Positions 1 through 9,903 of a stretch of 64,000 nucleotides of DNA are shown in pieces; the first letter of the stretch is position 1, and every line of letters begins with the position of its first letter. Location of the stretch: contig JADLSH010000215.1 of NCBI GenBank assembly GCA_016169945.1, positions 434,001-498,000 of the forward strand, written 5' to 3'. Under the pieces are notes generated by a model, which was given only the letters and a program-made list of their open reading frames with translations, made no database searches and was not told the DNA's origin. Made by a program: the position numbers and the translations under genes. The DNA comes from Trachythela sp. YZ-2020. Lineage: Eukaryota > Cnidaria > Anthozoa > Malacalcyonacea > Clavulariidae.

Positions 1-823
1 AAATTACTATCATGCATAAATTATACATGCACTAATTATGCCACGACCAATAATAGGGCAAGGGGAATGTCGTGAATAATTTCCAGCATGATAATAGGCC
101 AGTTGAATCATAACATGTGGCTGAGACTGGAAGAAATAAAATATGCATGTCGAAGTATTCAAAAGTTCAATCATCATTTGAAGAACAATTATCGAAGAAC
201 AATTACTTTCCTCACAGTTGACTCGCTTTAAGTTAGAAAATTTATTCCCTTAAGTACACCTTAAATTTATTTATTTGCTTACGACGCAGAACGCGTCATT
301 TGGATGCGCAGTCGATACTTCGAACTGGCTTGTTGGTGAAGAGTTCGACGCATAGACATTAATATAAATAGTAACTCAGAGATCGAAGGTTTAAATGACC
401 TTACCAAGGTTTTACATTCTCATATTATTTAAAATTACTTAGAAATCGGTTGAAACATTTGTTAAAATGTGCGACCATATACAGATAATGCTGTTGGATG
501 ATTTCTTCATTACACAAAATATTTAAACAAAAGGGTACAGAAAAGGGAGTTTGGCCGAGTCTCCAGACTATATCGTGTTTGACAATGTGTAAACAGCAGG
601 GTTCTAGCCCTAAGTTTAACATTTTCCCACAATTTAGCCCTTTTATCCACTCGTGGATGTGTCAGAAAAGGAAATTAATTCTTCCTTTATTCTGTATATA
701 AAGGCAAGGTTCATAAAATGTAGATTTTTAGAAAAGATAAGGATTTCTTAGTACTCAATTTTGCAAAATGAAACTTAAGGACAGTTAAAGACCTATGAAC
801 CCTATATGAACCCTAAACCGAGC
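1..823. other. Left-edge intronic or intergenic DNA, no gene seen
   Basis: AT-rich sequence with only short, compositionally ordinary open frames. I looked on the minus strand for the next exon (exon 5) of the partial SLC22 gene, which should start in phase and encode a transmembrane segment as in the complete paralogue, and did not find one. That exon probably lies beyond the left edge. Confidence 0.5.
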
Positions 824-831
824 CCGTAAAA

Positions 832-1443
832 CAGGGGTCTTCAAACCATGGGTTGCGACCCAAAATTGGGTCGCTAGCACACCCTCGAAGGTCGCAAGGC
901 TTGTCTTGGGTCGCAATGCTTGTCTATAGGGTCGCGAACTTACACTAGTAAACTTTACAAGACGAGAGATCAAGTGATAAGACGCACATTTCCTTGCGAA
1001 ATTTGTGATTATAATGTTTTTTTCACGATTATTATGAAGCACTCAAGCGCTAGAATAATATGGTAAACATGCAGGTAAACTGGTAAAGCTTTAGATATAA
1101 TATTATAATACCTTTTACTCATAACTCATACGTCGTCATACACTCGGAAGCTTTCGGTGAAAAGCCATAATCAGCATAATGTTTTTAATTATCGAAAGTT
1201 TTATTTGCATTTGATCATTTTGATGTTATGAAAATATATTGAAGGTAAATTAATTGACATATTTTACTTCTCAGCCCCCTGTGGCTGCATAGCAGTAATA
1301 CTGTCGATGTTATATAGCTGTAATAAAAATAATGTTTCAGCACTCGACTATATTCTTGATTCAAATTTTGGCAGTGTTCAGGGTCGCGGGACATCTATGA
1401 AGCTTGGGTTTGGGTCGCCGAAAAAAATGGGTGAAGACCCCTG
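832..1443. mobile_element. hAT-like non-autonomous element (612 bp)
   Basis: The ends are inverted copies, CAGGGGTCTTCA on the left and TGAAGACCCCTG on the right. An exact 8-bp duplication CCGTAAAA flanks it at 824-831 and 1444-1451. CAGGG-type ends plus an 8-bp duplication are the hAT hallmark. The interior is rich in 'gggtcgc' blocks near both ends and has no credible transposase, so it is probably mobilised in trans. It sits downstream of exon 4 of the partial SLC22 gene. Confidence 0.85.
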
Positions 1444-1527
1444 CCGTAAAAGAAAATAGGCTAACTGATCGATCAGCGCTCACGAAGCGAAGCGGTAATT
1501 TTACACCTGATATCACGCCTCACTTAC

Positions 1528-4500
1528 CACGCAAGAAAGAGTATAAACGTTATTTTCCGTAACTTCGGAGATTTAAAAACATCGATGACATTTCCTTTGC
1601 GTTCGCCTTGCACACATTTTTCATTTAATGCATCATTCTTTATCTCATCAAATAATTTACGTGGAAATGGTAGTTTGTTGAACGCTACAATACGTTCAAC
1701 GATTGCCTCGACTTGACTGAAGTTCTTTTGCACGATGTTCCATCGAAGAGACTCGGGAACAAACCTAAAGAAAAAGTTATTTTTAAGTTCGCATGGCGAA
1801 AATAAATACCTAACTTGTATTTAAATTCGCGCGGAATTATAATTCACGCGAGATTGAAAACTGATCGAAAAATAATGCGCGCTAAAAGGTTTTGCTGCTG
1901 TAAAATGCGCGAAAAATAATCCGTATGTAAACATTTGCTCGTGAAAATTTATCCAAATGGAACTTTAACACGGGAAAACCATCATTTAAGTGTGATTTTC
2001 AAGTTTGGGACCGTTTCAAGGTGCGCGTAATTTAAAACTGCGCGAAAATTTCGCATTTGGGATGCGCGAAATTATATCGCCCAAATTTAAGACTGAGCAA
2101 AAATTAGTACCATGCGAAGTTAAATACATGTAAGGTATAATTGTGTTATTTTGTTTTGATGCCTGAGATCTATAGAGTCGACAAAAGTGCCAAACTTTTC
2201 TCCGGCCATCTCTTAATTTTTAACCCAGGTGCCCAAAATTTAATTGATTAGAATCTATTTCCAGGGGGGGGTTTGACAAATTTTGACACCTACGCGGCAA
2301 CAAAATGAATTACATGTACAACAGAAGAAAGAACCCACAAAAAGGGGGCAAATGGGACCTTTCGTCCCTCTATATCACTTATTTGAAAACATAAAATGGC
2401 TTCTTCTTTGAGACCCGTCCATCATCCTATCTAGATTACGTTCGGAAAATATCAATCGCGGTTTGTAGCTTATCTAGCCGTCTGATCCAGATATCGCACA
2501 AGTATAACACCTGTTCGTTAACAAATTACAAAAGCCCTCTATAGTTAGCTACGCTAGCGTATATATAATGTTTTCTTTACTAAGATTTTTTTCGGCATCT
2601 CGTTCGATGGGAATAATAGTTGAAGGTGTTTGTGGGTGGAATATTCGAACGAAAATCTATATACATTTTTAGACCTAGCCAGGAGTAGTTGCGAAAAGTG
2701 CAACCTTAGGCCCTCTGGCAGGAATCGAACTGCGGCCCTGCGATTCTGGTGCAGCGCTCTAACCAACTGAGCTACAGAGTCCAGTTGCTAAGCATTAACC
2801 GCAAGTTCGTGTATATATATGGGAGGGATGCCAGCATATGGTATATGGGTAAATACTAAGATTTTAAAATATATACCCATATACCATATACCATATACTG
2901 GCATCCCTCCCATATATATACACAAACTTGCGGTTAATGCTCAGCAACTGAACTCTGTAGCTCAGTTGGTTAGAGCCCTGTACCAGGTTCGATTCCTGCC
3001 AGAGGGACTAAGGTTGCATTTTTCGCAACTGCTCCTGGCTAGGTCTAAAAACGTATATAAATTTTCGTTCGAAAATTCCATCCACAAACACCTTTAAATG
3101 TTTCTTTAGATTAACTTCTTTATGGTAGTTATAGTATGTTTAACTTCTGTGTATTCTACTAGAAATCACAAGATATACGACTAATTATATAAAGCCCCCC
3201 AGCCACTCCTGCTGCGCGGTCCTTGTCACAGAACCAAACGTTCCAACGCTAGCCTTTATAGGCAGCCCAGAATCGTCAGGTTGGCAATTTCACTGTTGAT
3301 TTTATCATGATTTTGTAGTTATTATATTTCACGGCAATTATATTTCACTTGAAATTTTCTTCTAAATAGTCTTGTAGAAATACTGTAATGTTAAAATATA
3401 AAACTTATTCCCGTATTTTGCGCACAAAATACGCACACCAAATTTAGCTTGTAATGCGCATGCTCGCACCACTATAATTACACCAAAATATGTCGAATAT
3501 AACTGAGTTCTTTGTAATCTTCCCCATGGAAATAAGCTGCCGTGGTTTGTGTCTGAATATGAATAATATTCATTAAATTTTTGTCCTGGTCTGACGTACT
3601 GACGAGTTAATGTCGGACCACCAGAAAAAACATTGAGAAAAAAGTGAAATTTATTAATAGCGGTCATATATTTGACTTTTATTTGTTGGTTTTAATATTT
3701 CTTCAAACTTTGAAATTTTCAGGAAGGTCTTAAAACCCTCATAAAAGACCACTATTTTTGGCGACACGATGAAACAAACACTTAGTGTGAAATCCGGCAA
3801 AGTCAGTTCTTAGGTACGGTAGTTCTAAATTCTCATTGCCTTTCCCTGAGCACAGTAACTAACAGTCCCGTAGGGCGAGTTTTTCCACGTTATTTCGAGT
3901 TCTCCCACACTACCACAAGTGTTTCCATGACAGTATAGAAACACAGGAAAAAATGTTTTCTATTTCTTTTATAACATAACTCGATAAAAATATTTTTAAG
4001 TCGATTAATTTTTCAAATAAGCGTCCTGTGATGGTATAGGGATATTCTTTAGTGAATAGTCAAATCGAAATTATACGCATTTTGAAGTTAAATAGAAATG
4101 AATAACGTAAACAAGAGTGCACAACCGATGTACGGGTGCGAATATACGTGTAGGTTTAGGTCTACGAAACGCAAAGAGTGCTCGACAACATATAGTTATA
4201 ATAATTTCTCGAGTATATATACTGTTCGTTCATTGCTACCAACACTGGAACAAAGTGGCGTGGTGGCTCCGAAATCTCAAGGGGGGCCAGTTTTAAATTT
4301 GGCCGGAACCCCTCCCCCCGCAATAGTTCCCTATTCGGTATTGCCCAAATTTGAAGTTTCTAACTTAAGCAATGCTTATACTCTACTACTGGGGACGTGA
4401 CGATAAAATTGTCGCTAACATCTCGAAAACAGTTTTAATTTGTTTTCATCCCGTCTCTGTCATTGTTTACAAGGGTAGTTTTTGCAGTCGCAGCTAAAAA

Positions 4501-6861
4501 TGTTAAGTTATACAGGCTCTTTCTTCGCCGCGTCTCCGTACTAGATAAGCACTGCTTAAGTTTGCCAAGACACCAACATATTTCAGGTAGATTGTTGTAA
4601 CATGAACTACATAAAAAAAATGTTGATGTGCAGCAATAGTATCGTATTTTATTGTTTTAGAATTTTAATTTAAAAATTTTAATTATAGAATTAAATACTA
4701 ATCCCTTCTTGGTGATTTTGGCGCCTCTCCTCCGTTTTGGCGCCCAGCCACCACACCACTGCTGGAACAACACATTTAAAATAATAAGTACCCTGAATAA
4801 TTTTGCAAAAGAACACGGGACTGTTTCTTAAATCAAAACTTAGTTCAACCAATTACACTTACCATATTGTAAGAACTTGCAGAAAAGGTAACAATCCCGT
4901 AGAAAGTTGAACATATTTCCAGTCTCTCATAACATATGCAAGAAAGTCAAGAAGTAGTACACCAGCACCACCAGATATAACAAACAGCAGACCACCGCGA
5001 GCTCGATATTTCATAGACAGTGTCTCCAGGGCGAGAATAAATGAAGAATTTTGCACACCCTAGAAACCGCCCAAAGTTAATTAAGATGAATATATTTATA
5101 GCGAAACACTTTTTCCACGCACAAATTATCTATTATATTAGGCCATTGCTTACCTGCATAAAAAATCCCAAAAAGAACCTCAGTATAATGAATGCAGCAT
5201 AAGTTCTCAACATAAAAGTGGCAACACCGACAATACCAGATAATATTAATGTTAAAATAATAACACGTTTTCTACCATATTTATCGGCCAGTATACCGAA
5301 GACCACTCCACCAAGCATTACGCCAGCAAAATAAATTGTTGTTGTCAGATCACTTTTATATGCATCATCACACACTAGGTCAAACTGTATGGAAATTGAA
5401 TTAAAGATTTAAATTATGATAGTTTAATGCATAATGATTTATCTAATGTTGACTAAACAGGGTGCGGTTGCCCAATTCACAACAATTTGTAACAATGTTG
5501 TCATTTCAATCATCAAGTTGCTACAAGGTTGTCACTCACAACTTGTTGACAAATTGTCGAGTTGCAGGATGATAACAAGTTGTTGACAACTTGTCAACAT
5601 GCTGCGAACAAGCAGTATGAACACATCCTGATAACAAGTTGTTGAAACAGAAGCAACTTGTGCGTTATTAAGTGTGTACTTGACAACAGGTGGAAAACCC
5701 ATATTTAGACCCAGAAGAAAAATCTTCAAAGCGAATGAGAAAACCAACCAAATTCCACTCACATGAGTTTGCAAGTACAGAGAAGCAGGCATACCTGAGC
5801 AATAAGGGGGAGCATGCTAACAGCATCTGTGCCAACCTCACAAGCCAGGCTATTTATTCTGCTTCTTCTGAATTTTTTGACTGCTCAGATGTCACATGAC
5901 AGTTACATGACAGTGGTCACATGATGCAATGTCAGCATAATATGGGATGGGGCATAATAAAGTAGTCATAACAATCATAACAAAATAGAATTAAAACAAA
6001 TCATTGGTTAATATTTTGTTCACGTGACAGCTTTTATAGCGTTGCTATAAAAGCTGATGTAATGTGTTTATCTGTCTACTAATTTCTCCTGACAAAGGGC
6101 TTTAGCTCAAAACGTCGAGATTTTGTCTATATCTTTTAGGCACACGCGAAGCAACCCTCAATTTGTTCTATATGTCCGTGGCCGACGCTGAATTAAAGTC
6201 TACACCCAAAATAGGCTGTTTTTAGCCCTTTTTAGGTCAAAATTTCCGACAAATTGTCAATTTTCCGAGAAGATGGGGGGGGGGGGGCGACCGCCCCCAC
6301 ACCCCACCGAAATTTCCGCCACTGGTAGATGTTTACACGCTGCAATTTGTCAGCCCGATTTTAGGTTTTGCTGAATGTTGACAAATATTTTCAGTTGATG
6401 ATGTCATCATTATGACGTTTTCACATATTCTTTCAAATATCATTAACGTGCATCTGAAATCGGCACGAAAAAAATTGCAGCGTGTAAACGTAACTTTTCA
6501 GTGCAACAAGTTACCCAATTGCTGTGCCCCACATAAATACCTCAGATATTATTGTTGTCTCTCCGTCAGGCAAATTATACGTCCAATCAGCGCATTTCGC
6601 TTTCTCGCTGCTATTTCCCATCAATACATAACATTCGTCCGATTCAACATGTCCATTTCTTGTCACGAGTGGCCGAACATGGGAGCTCGTATTGCTCCCC
6701 ACTTTACACGAATATTCCGTCTTAGCGTTAAAAAATACCGATGACATATGGTTGGTCATAACAACCCATAAATTTATGCAAAGAAATAAGAACGACAAAC
6801 TTTGCAGCTTCCCAGGCTTGCCTAAACTGTCCAGTAAATTGTCAATATCAGGCGATTTCAT
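1528..6861 (-). CDS. SLC22-family organic ion transporter, 5' part (exons 1-4), runs off the left edge
   Basis: I assembled four exons from splice sites. Exon 1 is 6861-6541 (ATG at 6861, donor GAG|gtattt). Exon 2 is 5384-5154 (acceptor catacag, donor CAG|gtaagc). Exon 3 is 5059-4863 (donor gtaagt). Exon 4 is 1764-1528 (acceptor ctttag, donor gtaagt). Lengths 321/231/197/237 bp keep frame across each junction. Exon 1 gives the N-terminus, the first membrane segment and the Cys-containing extracellular loop. The exon 1-2 junction forms TIISE-FDLVC, an SLC22 hallmark. Exon 2 holds the MFS loop motif LADKYGRKRV. Exon 4 opens with FVPESLRW. The family moves organic cations, anions or zwitterions across the plasma membrane; the substrate cannot be told from this. 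The second half (TM7-12) should lie left of the window. The gene is a tandem paralogue of the gene at 9904-26654. Confidence 0.88.
1783..2123. mobile_element. Short palindromic element flanked by TTAA
   Basis: Inverted ends (GTTCGCATGG against CCATGCGAAG) are each bordered by TTAA, the duplication typical of piggyBac-type elements. The body repeats 'gcgcgaaa'-like words in both orientations. It begins only about 19 bp from the start of SLC22 exon 4 (acceptor at 1765-1766), so it probably supplies much of the branch-point neighbourhood. Assignment to a superfamily is tentative. Confidence 0.5.
2640..2785 (-). repeat. tRNA-derived SINE copy (left arm)
   Basis: On the minus strand the pol III A-box (TAGCTCAGTTGG) and B-box (GTTCGATTCC) are both visible with tRNA-like spacing. 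The acceptor stem pairs only in part and the anticodon loop is not normal. A non-tRNA tail follows, shared with the copy at 2948-3075. That makes it a SINE rather than a tRNA gene. Confidence 0.7.
2948..3075 (+). repeat. tRNA-derived SINE copy (right arm, internally deleted)
   Basis: Same A-box and B-box as the left copy, but the stretch between them is shortened, which removes the anticodon arm. The tail matches the left copy, including 'ctcctggctaggtct'. This is the mirror arm of the fold-back structure. Confidence 0.7.
3100..4244. other. Intron sequence without recognisable genes
   Basis: AT-rich DNA inside intron 3 of the partial SLC22 gene. Open frames such as 3362-3667 and 4098-4400 have no recognisable domain and no Met/splice context that would support them. 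Confidence 0.5.
4253..4761. mobile_element. hAT-like MITE in SLC22 intron 3 (509 bp)
   Basis: Terminal inverted repeats read AGTGGCGTGGTGGCT and AGCCACCACACCACT. An 8-bp duplication CTGGAACA occurs at 4245-4252 and 4762-4769. The first base of the left end appears mutated from the usual C. No transposase is inside. The element ends about 100 bp from exon 3. Confidence 0.75.
5445..5700. repeat. 'acaagttgttgaca' self-complementary repeat, copy 1
   Basis: A 250-bp tract made of permutations of the near-palindrome acaagttgt/acaacttgt, including the phrase 'cctgataacaagttgttgaaacag'. A related tract sits at 14612-14878 in the paralogous gene, but in a different intron. It is therefore a dispersed repeat, not an ancestral intron feature. 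Confidence 0.6.
5700..6330. other. Intron 1 of the partial SLC22 gene
   Basis: No exon-like sequence is seen. It contains the phrase 'gggctttagctcaaaacgtcgag' (a variant of a motif repeated at 10.7 and 25.3 kb) and a G-run with 'ccgccactgg' at 6275-6325 that looks like a transposon end. Confidence 0.45.
6331..6489. mobile_element. Short palindromic MITE near SLC22 exon 1
   Basis: Ends are GTTTACACGCTGCAA and TTGCAGCGTGTAAAC. A diverged relative of its left half, sharing 'gtttacacgctgc' and 'tttcaaatatcatta', lies at 10841-10950 in the other SLC22 gene. It starts about 50 bp past the exon 1 donor. No clear duplication was found. Confidence 0.55.
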
Positions 6862-7362
6862 CTTTCTAAATTTCCGTCGACAAAAGCTTTCTGACAAGTT
6901 TTCATACGCGCATTGTGTCTGTTGTTGTCTCGTGCTCAGAAGAAATACTGAATTGTGTAATTTGATACCACATAATTCTGGAATTAGAACCCTGATATTC
7001 AATATTCGCTTATTATCATTCTAATTTCTAACAAATTGTGTCAACCGTCAATTACTCCATAATTTTCTTCGAAGGTCACGAACACAGATACTCACGCGTA
7101 CACGTAACATAAATGACGTCATTTTAATAAGTCAAGTGGTTACATATTATATATACAATCCCAATATCTAGCCCAACTCCAAATCCCGCCTTTTTCTATC
7201 CCAGGCCTCTTATCACCCAATTATCTGCTAAATGATAATATAAAGAACATTGCGTTCATGCGTTGTTTATTACTTTTACTTTTTTTTTGTTTATTACGAA
7301 TCTCAATTCGCCGTCTTGGAAGCCAGAGTTGCTTTCGATTAAAATCAGCCACTGTGGCTTAA

Positions 7363-7506
7363 TCTTAATCCTAACGCTAATCCTAGCCCTAACCTTAACC
7401 CTATATATAAATACTAACCTCAACCCTAACCCTATAACCATCCATGGGGTTAAGGTTGAGGTTAGGATTAGGGCTAAGATTTGGATTAGAGTTAGGATTA
7501 AGATTG
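7363..7506. repeat. Degenerate telomere-like palindrome
   Basis: C-strand units (cctaac, ccctaa, ccttaa) run to about 7440, then a short centre 'atccatgg', then G-strand units (ttaggg, ttagga, ggttag) to about 7506. This is a head-to-head arrangement of imperfect TTAGGG-like hexamers rather than a clean array. Confidence 0.55.
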
Positions 7507-7587
7507 TATTACAAATAAATTTCACACGGAATTGAGCTAAATTAAATTTAATGATTGCTATGCCAAAATTCATTGTCTTCACTGTGC

Positions 7588-7780
7588 CACAGTATAGGGA
7601 CGACCAGTAGGGCCACCGTTTGAAATTTTGTGGCCGCTCATTACGCATTGGTAGCCAGTCAATTGCTTTTTCTGGCCAATAAGCAAGCTGGACTAACTTT
7701 CCTGGCCTATTTTTGCATAAAAAGCCGGCCGGCCACATGTTGCATCGCCGAGTGGCCCTACTGGTCGTGTCTATACTGTG
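7588..7780. mobile_element. MITE with long terminal inverted repeats (193 bp)
   Basis: The inverted ends start CACAGTATAGGGACGACCAG and pair with CTGGTCGTGTCTATACTGTG. The flanks repeat ACTGTGC at 7581-7587 and 7781-7787, a 7-bp duplication or an 8-bp one with a mismatch. It lies between the two SLC22 genes. Confidence 0.75.
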
Positions 7781-7849
7781 ACTGTGCGTAAGTTTTAATA
7801 AACACGAACAGAAAAAGATAGAATAAAGTATTTGGCCGAGTTTGTAAAA

Positions 7850-9000
7850 CATGTCTTAGATGATTGTAATGAGGGTGGTAAAGGGCGGGGGGTCTGATCA
7901 CGGTCACGTCATCACGTGAAGTAAAACAGCCATTCACGTTTCACATGTAAAAAATTAGCCATTTCACGAAAATTAAGAAATACGTTTTTAACTATGTATA
8001 AATTCTAGTTTCTATAATTATTGAGTATTTAACGCGCTTTTCTTAACCCGTGTTGCCATATCTTACGTTTTCGAAACTTAGTTATCCAATAAGAACTCAA
8101 CATGGAAGCAATTTTTAAAAACCTACCGATATATCTAGTGTCTGTCGTGAAAATCAAGAAAATACATGCATGCGGTAAAATGTTTCAGATCCCAAGAAAT
8201 TGCTCTTCTTGACTCGACGATCTCACTTCTCACTGCTCGTCATGTCTTTGTTGGTCAGTACCGACCTCAAATAAATTCACGTTTCACGAACAAAAATTTC
8301 CGGCAATCATGGCTCACGGCTGTGGATATAAATCACGTTTCACGACACAAAAATCTGTCATACGGCTCACGAAAATACCCTTTACCACCCTCTGTAATTT
8401 CTGAAAGCATTTGAATGATAGCTGAATACTGTGTAACAAAGCTCTAACAATGGTTTTACAACCGTCGATGTTTTCAAACGTCAATGTGAAATCCTTGATC
8501 GGCTATAATTTACGGAAGCAAATAACTTTTAAAATAATAAGGCCCTACTGGTCGTCTCCTTACTGTGACCTAGTCCTAGACATAGCAACTGGTCATGCTA
8601 TGCAAATTCTTAATTTTTTAATTCGAGGGGCAATGTAAAAGATGTACGAGATATCATTTGATTTTTTGATTTTTTGTGATTTTCTATATATTTGTTTTTG
8701 TTTGTGGTTTTTTTTTTATTTTGTGGTTTCTTTTTGTGATTTTTCTGAAGGTGTACGAGATTTAAATCAGTGATTTGCCTCTCGTTTTAATTATTCAAAC
8801 AGGCTTTAGAAAACTTTTGTCTAAATAGCCTATCTAAGTCCAGTTATTAGCATAGCATGACTATAGTTGCCATGGCTAGCTTCGCCACTGCGGCTAAACT
8901 CGTAAAGCTTCCTAACAGTAGCCTATGCCGTAGACCCCAGCAGAAACATGTCTACGAACATCAAAACGTCTTCCCAAGAATGAAGATTGAAGAGTTATCA
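7850..9000. other. Intergenic DNA between the two SLC22 genes
   Basis: No recognisable gene. It includes a T/G-rich low-complexity tract at 8655-8745 (ttttgtg, tttgtgg units). Apart from the solo MITE end nothing could be supported. Confidence 0.45.
8540..8572. repeat. Solo end of the 7588-7780 MITE family
   Basis: The words 'ggccctactggtcgtc' and 'ttactgtgac' match the right end of the 193-bp MITE. No partner end is visible nearby. Confidence 0.55.
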
Positions 9001-9001
9001 A

Positions 9002-9420
9002 CAAGGGCGAAAATCCATCCCAAAAAGTGGGGGAGATGCATCCTGTTTCGGGGCATTTCCCCATCATTTATGGACACCTCTCGACGGAAGCGTAACTTCG
9101 GTCTAAGCGTAAGGGGTGTGGGTAAGTTTTGCCTATTGAGGTCCCATGCCGCAAACGGGAATGCGCAGGTATCGAATGCCGAAAGCACGAGGGCACTAGG
9201 AGGTATGCGGGCATGCCTCCCCCCCCACAGAAAATTTTTGAAATCTAGAGTCTCTGAAATGCCATTTCATGCACTTTGAGGGAAGACGTCTGATGATCAG
9301 CACACGTTGTATAAGCAAAAGTGGAAAAAGTGGGGGGATAATTACATATTGACCCCCCTCTGCCCAAAAAAATGGGAGGGATGGGAGGGGATTCGACCTG
9401 AAATTGTAAAGCTATTTTTA
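9002..9420. mobile_element. Fragment of a CAAGGG-type element with G-runs
   Basis: It begins 'aagggcgaaaatccatccc', nearly the same as the left end of the 156-bp MITE at 46728, and shares 'tctgatgatcag', 'cgttgtata' and 'ggataattacatattga' with it. Parts also resemble 31680-32000 (gggaatgcgcaggtatcga). The frame at 8857-9279 is an accident of this repeat and not a gene. Confidence 0.5.
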
Positions 9421-9552
9421 GGGATAGCCTACGGTGTATATCCTCATTTCGTTTCATCAAGAAACGTGTTTCTGCTGGGGTCTACGACGTAGGTTAGGGA
9501 TAATTAACGCGACTCATGCAAATTTGGAAGCTTTTAGGAGCATGGTTTCACA

Positions 9553-9758
9553 CTAACCCCAAATATGATTTTTGGTATGTGAATTATAGCATAGAAAAAA
9601 ACACAGGAAAACTAATTTACAATTCATCTAATGACATCATATCCAGCAACTTTGACGGTGAAAAAGTTGATCAAGATCTAGGATTTTTACTATAAAGATA
9701 TATTTCTTGTTAGAATGACCCAAATATTACACATGCCAAAAATAATATTTGGGGTTAG
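9553..9758. mobile_element. Palindromic MITE downstream of the complete SLC22 gene
   Basis: The outer ends CTAACCCCAAATATGATTTT and a matching inverted end (aatatttggggttag) enclose 'aaaaagttgatcaagat'. A longer relative lies at 11014-11284 and carries the same internal words in both orientations. A TA dinucleotide flanks or overlaps the ends, so the exact duplication is uncertain. Confidence 0.55.
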
Positions 9759-9903
9759 TAGCTCTCTAACATACGCTGTTAGGGTGAAGTGAGGGTGTAC
9801 ACCGTAGTGACCGCCTAGGCTACCCGACAGGGCCTCGCAACTATACCGAAGATTCTTCATGGATAAAGGTTTGCTTTTCTTCCACACTTTGTAAACTCTC
9901 ATC

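Larger units (their letters stand above)
2623..3094. repeat. Fold-back repeat: two tRNA-derived SINE copies head to head
   Basis: The segment is a long inverted repeat centred near 2868. Its arms run outward through 'gggagggatgccag' and 'gcggttaatgct', then a tRNA-like module, then a shared tail (ggttgca..cgcaact..cctggctagg) ending in AAGGTGTTTGTGG / CCACAAACACCTT. Single-stranded, it would form a hairpin with arms of roughly 230 bp. It lies in intron 3 of the partial SLC22 gene. Confidence 0.75.

Noticed and set aside
785..1042. Open frame near the left edge as a possible SLC22 exon
   Set aside because: It lies across the end of the 832-1443 hAT MITE and has no SLC22 motif or proper splice sites.
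2694..2790. A tRNA gene on the minus strand (and one at 2950 on the plus strand)
   Set aside because: A- and B-boxes are present, but the acceptor stem and anticodon arm do not pair properly, the second copy lacks the anticodon arm, and both continue into the same non-tRNA tail.
7256..7852. 198-codon minus-strand open frame
   Set aside because: It spans the telomere-like palindrome and a MITE with defined ends; no domain is seen and the composition follows the repeats.
8857..9279. 140-codon plus-strand frame
   Set aside because: It overlaps an element fragment that recurs elsewhere (31.7 kb, 46.7 kb) in which the frame is not kept.
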